Origin: Xanthomonas euroxanthea | GTDB taxonomy: Bacteria; Pseudomonadota; Gammaproteobacteria; Xanthomonadales; Xanthomonadaceae | Reading direction: 5' to 3' | DNA length: 64,000 bases | Assembly: GCF_900476395.1 (NCBI RefSeq) | Contig: NZ_UIHB01000005.1 | Location: 310,001-374,000, forward strand | Part shown: piece after piece, positions 18,942 through 27,361 of the stretch | Numbering within the stretch: the first letter of the stretch is position 1 | Layout: the number at the start of each line of letters is the position of its first letter | Position numbers and translations under genes: made by a program | Notes under the pieces: model-generated | Seen by the model: the letters and a program-made list of their open reading frames with translations, nothing else | Databases searched by the model: none | What the model was told of the DNA's origin: nothing

Positions 18942-18972
18942 AAAAGACCCCGTTCGACGGGGTCTTTTTTTT
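18942..18972 (+). terminator. Rho-independent terminator of first TonB-dependent receptor
   Basis: AAAAGACCCCGT and ACGGGGTCTTTT enclose a three-base loop and run into eight T residues, starting about 20 bases after the stop codon. It isolates this receptor from the next one. Confidence 0.92.
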
Positions 18973-19302
18973 GCGTCATGTTTCAGCTGAAACCATTCAA
19001 CCAAACGCGACAATCTGTGAAGGGGGCACAGCCCGAATGCCGCATTCGGTTGATTGATTCGATGTCATGCCGCATCGCACGCACTGACAAAAATGAATAC
19101 TCGTGCAGGTGACGCGTGCCCGCGTCCGCATGCCCGCTGAATTGTGCGCAGATCCGCATATTCGGTGCGGATCTCACCCTTTTCATTAACGAATCATTCA
19201 AAGCGCTTGCGACCGAGCCCACAGATTCATTACGTTCGGGTTAAGGCCATCTGACTCTCCGATGACCGCCACTTCTCCCGATACCCAGCTGAAAGGTTAG
19301 GA
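18973..19302. other. Intergenic region upstream of Oar-like receptor
   Basis: A 330-base leader/promoter region of lower GC than its surroundings, particularly 18973-19230. It probably carries the promoter of the second receptor. I see no small ORF with support and no clear operator; the segment ATTCATTACGTTCGGGTTAAGG near 19220 is a candidate promoter neighbourhood only. Confidence 0.4.
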
Positions 19303-22300
19303 ATGAGCAATCAATTTCGTCGCCACGCCCTCAAGCGCACTGCTCTGGCAGTCGTGCTCGGCGCCTGTCTCGCCAACGGTGCAGTCTACGCACAGAGTAC
19401 GACCGGCAGCATCTACGGTAGCGCTCCCTCGGAAGCCGGTAGCACCATCGTCGTGCAGAGCGACACCGGCCTCAGCCGCACGATCACCATCGACGCCAAT
19501 GGCCGTTACAACCTCGGCTCGTTGCCGGTCGGCGCCTACACCGTGACCTTGAAGCGTGGCGATCAGGTCGTCGACACTCGCAAGAACGTGCAGTTGCGCG
19601 TCGGATCCGGCACTGAGGTCTCGTTTGCAGGCGCAGCCGCCTCTGGCGGAAACGCCGATGCAACCACGCTAGGGGCAATCACCGTCACCGCCGCCAATGC
19701 ACCGAAGATCGACGTGAGCTCCACCAGCTCGCGCTCGGTGATCACGTCCCAGCAGCTTGCGATCCTGCCTCTTGGCCGTAGCGCGGAAGCAATTGCCTTG
19801 CTGGCACCGGGTGCCGTGGCGGGCAGTGGCGCATTCGATAACGGCTCACGCTCGGTCGTTTCGTTCGGCGGCGCCGGCGTCACTGAAAATGCTTACTACA
19901 TCAACGGATTCAACGTCAGCAACCCGCTTAGCAACCTCGGTGGCGTGAGCTTGCCGTATGGCGCGATCGACCAGCAGGAGACCTACACCGGCGGCTACAG
20001 CGCGCGTTACGGTCGCTCGACCGGCGGCGTGATCAATCAGGTCGGCAAGCGTGGTACCAACGAATGGCATTTCGGTGCTCAGGCAGTCTGGGAACCCAAG
20101 TCGCTCGCAAGTTCGCCCGAGAACGTGCGCTTCCCCAATAACACCTTGCCAGATGGATTTGAATACACCAATCCGGATCAACCCGGCACACTGTATCGCA
20201 GCCGCAAGGACGACGCAGCGACTCGCACGGTCTATAGCGCGTATGCGGGCGGCCCGTTGATCGAAGACAAGCTGTTTGTTTTCGTGGCAGGCGAATCGGA
20301 CAAGACCGATGGCGTTTCCACCAACTCCAGCGCGGCAAGTGTCCTGGGACGGAACAACTACGCCTATAGCGCGCCAAAGTTTTACGGCAAGATCGACTGG
20401 AATATCAACGACAGCAACATTGTGGAATACACCCGCATCGAGAGCACTGATCGTCGCGCTGGGTATTACACCGATTTCGATTACGACACATCAACCGGTG
20501 GTGGCCGCAGCGGCACGTTCGCTGATACCTACAAGATCAAGGACCGGTACGATATCTTCAAGTACACCGGTTATCTCACCGACGACCTGACCTTGAACGC
20601 CACATGGGGCCGTAGCCGCCAGGACAATCTGCAGAGCAATCCGTACGTTTCCACTCTTCCTTACCTGCAGAATGTTACTAACCAGGACCCTGCGCTGACC
20701 GGTGGTACCCCGATCACCAATGACCAGGCAAGCAACCGCATCAAGGCAGCTCTTCCGCAGAACAAGACCCGCAGCCTGCGCCTTGAACTCGAATACCGGC
20801 TTGGTGACCACGACCTGACCGCCGGCGTGGATAACATGTACTTCAATGCGTCCAATGAAGGTGTTCAGACGACCGGGCCGGGATACCAGTGGCTGTTTGC
20901 GCGTCAGTCCAACCCTGCGGTCGACATCCGCCCGAGCCTTGGTGTCGGCCCTTCCGGCGGCAATGGCTACTACGCACAGCGCCGCATTTTCACCACGACA
21001 ACAAGCATGGCAGTCGAGCAGAAGGCCTATTACCTGGAAGATCGCTGGCAAGTCACCGACAAGTGGCTGGTATTGCTTGGCATCCGTAACGACAAGTTCA
21101 CCAACTTCAACAGCGCAGGCGCTCCCTATGTTGACAGTGGTGATCAGTGGGCACCACGTCTGGGCGTGAGCTGGGATGTGTTCGGCGATTCGTCGCTGAA
21201 GCTGTACGCCAACCTGGGACGCTACTATCTGGCACTGCCCAATAGCGTTGCGGTGCGCGGTGCATCTGCTTCCACCTATACCGATGAATACTTCGCCTAC
21301 AGCGGGCTGGACGCAAATGGAGAGCCTACTGGCTTGAGGGCGTTGGGCCCGGGCCCGGTCTCGTCGAATGGCGAATACGGGCAGACGCCCGATCCGAATT
21401 CGTTCGCACCGAGCGACTTGAAGTCTCAGTACCAGGATGAGTTCCTGATGGGCTTTGAGAAGACGCTTGGCGAGAAGTGGAACTCGGGTGCAAAGGTGAC
21501 CTATCGCAAGCTGCAGACCGCGATCGATGACGTCTGCGATACAGGCCGGATAGCAGATAAGCTCGAGGCCGGTGGTATCGATTCCTCGTCCGTTGCCATT
21601 CCTGGCTGCGTGATGTTCAACCCTGGCGAAACCAACACCTACAACTTGGCCAATGTCGACGGCTCGGGCCGCACGCAGGTGCGTATGTCTCAGGAGGATT
21701 GGGGATTCACCAGCGGTGCCAAGCGTAACTACGTGTCGGTCGACTTGTTCCTGGAACATCCGTTCGACGAAAAGTGGTTCGGCCGCGTCGATTACACCTG
21801 GTCGCATCTGTACGGCAACACCGAAGGCCAGGTGAAATCCGATCTGGGACAGGCTGACGTTTCCAAGACGCAGGACTGGGACTCGGCAGAGCTGATGTAC
21901 TACGCAGGTGGAAGTCTGGCCAATGATCGCCGCCATCAGTTCAAGGCATTCGGTGCCTATCAGTTCACACCGGAATGGATGGCATCTGCCACGGTGCGCG
22001 TGTTGTCCGGCACACCAAAATCGTGCCTGGGCTATTTCGGCGAGGGCGAGCAGGATCCGATTGGCTATGAGTCGGCTTACCACTATTGCGCCGGTTCTCC
22101 TTCTCGTCCGGGCGACGCAGGCCGCACGCCTTGGCTGACGAATCTGGATCTGGGCGTGACCTATCGCCCGTCGTTTGCCGATCACAAGCTCGCCATCGGG
22201 CTGCAGGTCTTCAACGTACTCAACGACCGCGATGCCACACGTACGGAAGCGGTGTACGGGGACGACCGTTACACGGTGTCCAACACCTATGGCATGGGCA

Positions 22301-22353
22301 CCTACTTCAACCCACCGCGCTTCGTCCGTCTCTCTGCGGCTTATGACTTTTAA
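19303..22353 (+). CDS. Oar-like TonB-dependent receptor with N-terminal carboxypeptidase-regulatory-like domain
   Basis: A 1016-residue outer-membrane protein. Signal peptide to about residue 30 (NGAVYAQ). Residues ~32-110 form a carboxypeptidase-regulatory/CNA-B-like beta domain (GSIYGSAPSEAGSTIVVQS...GRYNLGSLPVGAYTVTLKRG). This is followed by a TonB-box-like GAITVTAA, a plug with SVVSFGGAGVTENAYYINGFN and GGYSARYGRSTGGVINQV, and a barrel ending in FVRLSAAYDF. Oar-type receptors import or secrete large substrates such as proteins or peptides. Codon use is somewhat less GC-rich than in neighbouring genes, which may reflect transfer or relaxed selection. Monocistronic, with its own terminator. 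Confidence 0.93.
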   Translation: MSNQFRRHALKRTALAVVLGACLANGAVYAQSTTGSIYGSAPSEAGSTIVVQSDTGLSRTITIDANGRYNLGSLPVGAYTVTLKRGDQVVDTRKNVQLRVGSGTEVSFAGAAASGGNADATTLGAITVTAANAPKIDVSSTSSRSVITSQQLAILPLGRSAEAIALLAPGAVAGSGAFDNGSRSVVSFGGAGVTENAYYINGFNVSNPLSNLGGVSLPYGAIDQQETYTGGYSARYGRSTGGVINQVGKRGTNEWHFGAQAVWEPKSLASSPENVRFPNNTLPDGFEYTNPDQPGTLYRSRKDDAATRTVYSAYAGGPLIEDKLFVFVAGESDKTDGVSTNSSAASVLGRNNYAYSAPKFYGKIDWNINDSNIVEYTRIESTDRRAGYYTDFDYDTSTGGGRSGTFADTYKIKDRYDIFKYTGYLTDDLTLNATWGRSRQDNLQSNPYVSTLPYLQNVTNQDPALTGGTPITNDQASNRIKAALPQNKTRSLRLELEYRLGDHDLTAGVDNMYFNASNEGVQTTGPGYQWLFARQSNPAVDIRPSLGVGPSGGNGYYAQRRIFTTTTSMAVEQKAYYLEDRWQVTDKWLVLLGIRNDKFTNFNSAGAPYVDSGDQWAPRLGVSWDVFGDSSLKLYANLGRYYLALPNSVAVRGASASTYTDEYFAYSGLDANGEPTGLRALGPGPVSSNGEYGQTPDPNSFAPSDLKSQYQDEFLMGFEKTLGEKWNSGAKVTYRKLQTAIDDVCDTGRIADKLEAGGIDSSSVAIPGCVMFNPGETNTYNLANVDGSGRTQVRMSQEDWGFTSGAKRNYVSVDLFLEHPFDEKWFGRVDYTWSHLYGNTEGQVKSDLGQADVSKTQDWDSAELMYYAGGSLANDRRHQFKAFGAYQFTPEWMASATVRVLSGTPKSCLGYFGEGEQDPIGYESAYHYCAGSPSRPGDAGRTPWLTNLDLGVTYRPSFADHKLAIGLQVFNVLNDRDATRTEAVYGDDRYTVSNTYGMGTYFNPPRFVRLSAAYDF

Positions 22354-22387
22354 GCGCAGCGTTCAGAACTAGAACACGCACTTCTCC

Positions 22388-22414
22388 ACGGCCCCGAAAG
22401 GGGCCGTTTTTTTT
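22388..22414 (+). terminator. Rho-independent terminator of Oar-like receptor
   Basis: ACGGCCCC-GAAA-GGGGCCGT hairpin with a GNRA tetraloop followed by eight T residues, 34 bases after the stop codon. Confidence 0.93.
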
Positions 22415-22577
22415 AGTGCGTCCCCTACTGCAGCTGCGTCGGAGCCCGCCTCCCGCCCCTCTACACACCCCGCACCCATGACCTTCGACACCATGCCATC
22501 CGGCTGGCGAGGCGTAGAGTGCCGGCCACGGCTCCGGCGACGGAGCTTCCCAATCGACTGCTGCTCCTGGAGCCTTT

Positions 22578-24710
22578 GTGATTCGAACACCTCATCTATT
22601 GACGTTGACCCTGGCCGTGGCGGCCGCGCTCAGTGGTTGCAAGAAATCCGACGACGCTGCGCCGGCGGCCCCGGCCGGCGACGCCGCAACTGCGGCAACC
22701 GCTGCGCCTGCGGCGCCCAAGACGCTGACCCTGGACCAGAGCAAGCTGCCGGCCGTGAACCAGTTCACCGCCGCCGATCTGGACCCCAACGGCAATGCCT
22801 GCACGGATTTGAATGCCTACGCCAACGCCAAGTTTTTGGCCGCCAACCCGGTGCCGGGCGATCGCACCAGCTGGGGCGCGTTCGAGATGCTCGACGAGCG
22901 CTCCAATGCGATCCAGCAGCAGCTGGTCGAACAGGCCGCAGCCGACACCGGCGCCACCGGCGTGGAAAAGATCGTCGGCGACCTGTGGTCCACCGGCATG
23001 GACGAGGCCAAGATCAATGCCCAGGGCATCGAGCCGCTGAAGCCGGAACTGGCCGCGATCGACGCCATCAGCGACCAGGCCAAGCTGGTCGACTATCTGC
23101 GCAGCAGCGCGGCCAAGGGCAACAACGAGCTGTTCGGCTTCGGCGCCGAGGCGGATTTCAAGAAGTCCAGCCAGAACATCGCCTATGCCATGCAGGGTGG
23201 CCTGGGCCTGCCGGACCCGGAGTACTACACCAGCGCCGCCAACAAGGCCAAGCTGGAGGCCTACCAGGCGCACGTGGCCAAGGTGCTGGAACTGTCCGGC
23301 GTGGCCGCGGCCGATGCCGCCGCGCAGGCCAAGCAGGTGGTCGCGTTCGAAACCCGTCTGGCCAAGGTCTCCAAGACCAGCACCCAGATGTCGCGCGATG
23401 CGTCACTGGCCTACAACCCGATCTCGCCGGCCGAAGCCGACAAGCTGACGCCCAACTGGTCGTGGACGGAGTTCTTCAAGTCGCAGGGCGTCCCCACGCC
23501 GGAGATGTTCTCGCTGGCGATCCCGGCCTTCCACCAGGAAGTGAGCAAGATGATCGCCGACACCGATCCGGCGATCTGGCGTGCCTACCTGCGCTTCCAC
23601 ACCGTCGATGGCGCCTCGCCGTTCCTGAGCCAGCCGTTCGTCGATGAGAATTTCGCGTTCTACAACCAGACCCTGCGCGGGCAGAAGCAAATCAAGCCGC
23701 GCTGGAAGCGCGTGCTGGCCACCATCAACGGCCAGACCGGCGAAGCGCTGGGCCAGATGTACGTCAAGGTCGCCTTCCCGGCCGATTCCAAGGCCAAGAT
23801 GGAAACCCTGGTGACCAATCTGCGCACTGCGCTGAAGGCCCGCATCGAAAAGCTGGACTGGATGAGCCCGGAGACCAAGACCAAGGCGATCGCCAAGTGG
23901 GAGAGCTTCACGCCCAAGATCGGCTACCCGGAAAAGTGGCGCGAGTGGAACGGCTTGACCACCAGCCGCGACAGCTACCTGGGCAACGTGATGGCCGCGT
24001 CCGAGTACAACTACAAGTGGAACCTGTCTAAGATCGGCAAGCCGGTGGACAAGACCGAATGGGGCATGAGCCCGCAGACGGTCAACGCCTACTACAACCC
24101 GCTGCAGAACGAGATCGTGTTCCCGGCCGCGATCCTGCAGCCGCCGTTCTTCGACCCGAATGCGCCGGAGGAAATGAACTACGGCGGCATCGGTGCGGTG
24201 ATCGGGCATGAGATGACCCACGGCTACGACGACCAGGGCAGCCGCTTCGGTGCCGACGGCAACTTCATCGCCGATCCGGGCTGGTGGACGCAGAAGGACC
24301 TGGACGCGTTCAAGGCGCGCACCGGCAAGCTGGTCGCGCAGTTCGACGGCTACCGCACCCCGGCCGGCGACAAGGTCAAGGGCGACCTGACCCTGGGCGA
24401 AAACATCGCCGACCTGGGCGGCCTCAACACCGCCTACGACGCGATGAAGACCGCCACCGCCGGCAAGGACGATCCCAAGACCGACGGCATCACCCGTGAC
24501 CAGCGCTTCTTCCTCAACTGGGCCACGGTGTGGCGCCGCAACTTCACTCCGGAAGAGCTGGTGGTGCGCCTGAAGACCGATCCGCATGCCCCGGCCAACT
24601 TCCGCGCCATCGGTGCGCCGTCGAACATGCCGGCGTTTGCCGCCGCGTTCTCGTGCAAGGCTGGCGATCCGATGGTGCGCCAGGGCGACAAGCAGGTGGT
24701 GATCTGGTAA
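22578..24710 (+). CDS. M13 (neprilysin/PepO) family metallopeptidase, lipoprotein, copy 1
   Basis: A 710-residue zinc endopeptidase. It starts at GTG 22578 with GGAG upstream. The signal ends in a lipobox (LSGC, Cys21), so it is anchored as a lipoprotein. An Ala/Pro-rich linker precedes the peptidase domain. Active-site residues are all present: HEMTH with His544, Glu545 and His548, third zinc ligand Glu608 in ENIADLGG with Asp612, and the substrate-binding NAYY motif. The protein ends in the family's Cys-Lys...VVIW tail. M13 enzymes cut oligopeptides; a role in degrading imported or envelope peptides is inferred. First of three consecutive M13 genes, downstream of two receptors. Confidence 0.95.
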   Translation: MIRTPHLLTLTLAVAAALSGCKKSDDAAPAAPAGDAATAATAAPAAPKTLTLDQSKLPAVNQFTAADLDPNGNACTDLNAYANAKFLAANPVPGDRTSWGAFEMLDERSNAIQQQLVEQAAADTGATGVEKIVGDLWSTGMDEAKINAQGIEPLKPELAAIDAISDQAKLVDYLRSSAAKGNNELFGFGAEADFKKSSQNIAYAMQGGLGLPDPEYYTSAANKAKLEAYQAHVAKVLELSGVAAADAAAQAKQVVAFETRLAKVSKTSTQMSRDASLAYNPISPAEADKLTPNWSWTEFFKSQGVPTPEMFSLAIPAFHQEVSKMIADTDPAIWRAYLRFHTVDGASPFLSQPFVDENFAFYNQTLRGQKQIKPRWKRVLATINGQTGEALGQMYVKVAFPADSKAKMETLVTNLRTALKARIEKLDWMSPETKTKAIAKWESFTPKIGYPEKWREWNGLTTSRDSYLGNVMAASEYNYKWNLSKIGKPVDKTEWGMSPQTVNAYYNPLQNEIVFPAAILQPPFFDPNAPEEMNYGGIGAVIGHEMTHGYDDQGSRFGADGNFIADPGWWTQKDLDAFKARTGKLVAQFDGYRTPAGDKVKGDLTLGENIADLGGLNTAYDAMKTATAGKDDPKTDGITRDQRFFLNWATVWRRNFTPEELVVRLKTDPHAPANFRAIGAPSNMPAFAAAFSCKAGDPMVRQGDKQVVIW

Positions 24711-24734
24711 TTGCACGGTAGCTGCAAACAACGG

Positions 24735-24769
24735 GGGCGGCGATCGAGAGATCGTCGCCCTTTTGTTTT
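24735..24769 (+). terminator. Rho-independent terminator of M13 copy 1
   Basis: GGGCGGCGAT and ATCGTCGCCC (one G-T pair) around a six-base loop, then TTTTGTTTT, 24 bases after the stop codon. Confidence 0.88.
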
Positions 24770-25088
24770 GCGACAGTGGAGCGCGATGCCGCCAAGATCG
24801 CGCGCTACGCCTGCAGGTGGCGGATTCAACACGTGCATCGCGCATCGGACGCGGCTTGCTGCAGGTGGCGCAACTTACGCAGGCCGCCTCTCTTTGCGTC
24901 TCCCCCTGCCATTTACGCCCTCAGGCGGCCTGCCGCGGCGCACCCTTGTTCCTTTTTCGGGCCATGCCATCGGGCATCGGTGCCCCACCCCTCGTCGCCT
25001 TCAAAACAAGTCTCAATAAAGCTCAAGCCTGCGTGCCGGCACGGCAGCGCCCGCCTATCCTCGGCGCTCCTTCCTGCCCATTTCCGCC
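24770..25088. other. Intergenic region upstream of M13 copy 2
   Basis: A 319-base spacer. Overlapping frames are open for 100 codons or more on the plus strand but lack any recognisable protein or ribosome site. It should contain the promoter for the second M13 gene, because a terminator precedes it; no definite promoter boxes were fixed. Confidence 0.4.
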
Positions 25089-27188
25089 ATGTCCGCCATC
25101 AAGACCTCGACACTCGCCCTCAGCCTGCTGATCGCACTGGCCGGCTGCAAGCGCGCCTCCGACGACGGCAGCGCCACGAAGACGCCGGACGCGCTGGCGC
25201 CTGCGGCGACCCTCGCCCCATCCAAGTCGGCGCTGGACATCGGCGAACTGGATCCGACAACAAGCGCATGCCAGGACCTGGACAACTTCGTCAACGGAAA
25301 ATGGCGCAAGGCCAACCCGATACCGGCAGATCGCACCAGTTGGGGCGTCAGCGACATCCTGACTGAACAAAGTGAACTCGTGCAGCGTGAGATCGCTGAA
25401 GCCGCAGCCAAGCACGAAGGCGCACAGGCCGATCCGGTGGCCCGCAAGATCGGCATGCTGTATGCGTCGGGCATGGACGAGGCCGCGATCGAGGCTGCGG
25501 GTGACCAACCGATCCGTCGGCAACTGGAAGCCATCGCCGCGCTGACCTCCGGCGGGCAGGTCGCCGATTACATCACCGGCCGCTACGCAGAGGGCGACGC
25601 GCAGGTCTTCTACTTCGGTGCCGGCGCCGATTTCCACACGGCGGACATGCAGATCGCCTTCGCCACCGAGGGCGGCCTGGGTTTGCCGACCAAGGAGTAC
25701 TACAGCGCCGCCGAGTACGCGCCCATCCGTGCGGCATATCTGGACTACATCGCCAAGTCGCTCGAACTCACCGGCATTGCCAAAGACCCAGCGCGTGCGC
25801 AAGCCAACGACGTGCTTGCGCTGGAAACGCGCCTGGCGGCTGCTACGTTGAGCCGGGTCGAGGCACGTCAACCGCAGAATCAGTATCACTTCGTCAGCCT
25901 GGCCGAAGCGGACAAACTGACGCCGCACTTCTCCTGGACGCGCTTCTTCGCCGCCCAGGGCGTGGACGCAGGGTCCGGCTTCTCGCTGTCGCATCCGCGC
26001 TTCTTCGCAGAGTTCGACCGCCAGCTCGCCAGCGCTCCGATCGCGCAGTGGCAGGCCTACCTGCGCTTCCATACCATCGACGATGCATCCGGCGACCTCA
26101 GCAAGCCCTTCGCCGACAACAACTTTGCGTTCTACGGCAAGACGCTGCACGGGCAACCGGAACAGGAACCCCGCTGGAAGCGCGTGCTGCGCAGGGTCAA
26201 TACCAGCATGGGCGAAGGCCTGGGCCAGCTGTATGTGGCCAGGATGTTCACCCCCGAAGCCAAGCAGCGCGCCAGCGAGCTGGTGGACAACATTCGCTCT
26301 GCGCTCAAGGTGCGTATCGAACACGTCGACTGGATGAGCGCGCAGACCAAGGCCAAGGCCCTGGCCAAGTGGCAAACCTTCCAGCCGAAGATCGGCTACC
26401 CCGATACCTGGCGCGACTGGTCCGGGCTGGAGATCGTTCCCGGCGCGTACCACCGCAATCTGCAGGCGGCGGCCACATTCAACTATCGCTACGACATCGC
26501 CCAGATCGGCAAGCCGACCGACCGCACCCGTTGGGCGATGACCCCGCAGACCGTCAACGCCTACTACGACCCCAGCGCCAACTCCATCAACTTCCCGGCA
26601 GGCATCCTGCAGCCACCGTTCTTCGACCCCAAGGCCGACGATGCCCTCAACTATGGCGGTATCGGTGCAACGATCGGGCATGAAGCCATGCACGGCTTCG
26701 ACGACCAGGGCAGCCAGTTCGATGGTGCGGGCAACAACGTGAACTGGTGGACGCCACAGGATCGCAAGGTATTCGAGCAGCGGGCCGATGCCCTGGTTCG
26801 ACAGTTCGATGCCCACGCTCCACTGCCCGACCACCCCGACCGGCACGTCAATGGCAAGCTCACCCTTGGCGAAAACATCGCCGATCTGGGCGGCACCAAT
26901 GTCGCCTACGACGCGCTACAGGCGGCATTGCGGGCGCATCCCGAGCGGGCGGCCGCCATCGATGGCTACACCCCGGATCAACGCTTTTTCCTGGGGTTTG
27001 CGCTCAGCTGGCGCGGGCAGATGCGTGAGAAGCAGCAACTGGTCGATCTGGCAAGCAACCTGCATGCCCCCGACAACCTGCGCGCGAACGCCTCGCCGTC
27101 CAACATGCCGCAGTTCGCCCACGCCTTCGCCTGCAAGCCCGGCGATGCGATGGTGCGCCCGGACAAGGACCGCGTGGTGATCTGGTAA
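25089..27188 (+). CDS. M13 family metallopeptidase, lipoprotein, copy 2
   Basis: A 699-residue paralogue of the preceding gene. The lipobox is LAGC at Cys19. The active site is intact: HEAMH with His531, Glu532 and His535, Glu595 in ENIADLGG, and NAYYDPSANSINFP for substrate binding. It also ends in the CKPGDAM...VVIW tail. Similarity to copy 1 is continuous along the length (for example GRYAEGDAQVFYFGAGADF against the matching KGNNELFGFGAEADF region), so the pair arose by duplication. It has no terminator before copy 3, 173 bases downstream, so the two may be co-transcribed. Confidence 0.95.
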   Translation: MSAIKTSTLALSLLIALAGCKRASDDGSATKTPDALAPAATLAPSKSALDIGELDPTTSACQDLDNFVNGKWRKANPIPADRTSWGVSDILTEQSELVQREIAEAAAKHEGAQADPVARKIGMLYASGMDEAAIEAAGDQPIRRQLEAIAALTSGGQVADYITGRYAEGDAQVFYFGAGADFHTADMQIAFATEGGLGLPTKEYYSAAEYAPIRAAYLDYIAKSLELTGIAKDPARAQANDVLALETRLAAATLSRVEARQPQNQYHFVSLAEADKLTPHFSWTRFFAAQGVDAGSGFSLSHPRFFAEFDRQLASAPIAQWQAYLRFHTIDDASGDLSKPFADNNFAFYGKTLHGQPEQEPRWKRVLRRVNTSMGEGLGQLYVARMFTPEAKQRASELVDNIRSALKVRIEHVDWMSAQTKAKALAKWQTFQPKIGYPDTWRDWSGLEIVPGAYHRNLQAAATFNYRYDIAQIGKPTDRTRWAMTPQTVNAYYDPSANSINFPAGILQPPFFDPKADDALNYGGIGATIGHEAMHGFDDQGSQFDGAGNNVNWWTPQDRKVFEQRADALVRQFDAHAPLPDHPDRHVNGKLTLGENIADLGGTNVAYDALQAALRAHPERAAAIDGYTPDQRFFLGFALSWRGQMREKQQLVDLASNLHAPDNLRANASPSNMPQFAHAFACKPGDAMVRPDKDRVVIW

Positions 27189-27361
27189 CCGGCTGCAAGC
27201 GCTTCCACCTACCCACCACCGACCGCACAAACCCGCACACGCGGGCCTGTCGCGTTCACGCAAACGCCCAGCAGCGGAGACGAACGGCAGCGGGCACATG
27301 CCTGCGCAGCACGCAGCCTTGCTAAACTCCGCCGACTTCAATCTGGCCACCCGTCTTCTCG

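Noticed and set aside
23403..24845. Long minus-strand frame opposite M13 copy 1
   Set aside because: Antisense to a confidently identified gene, with no recognisable domain and a composition typical of shadow frames.
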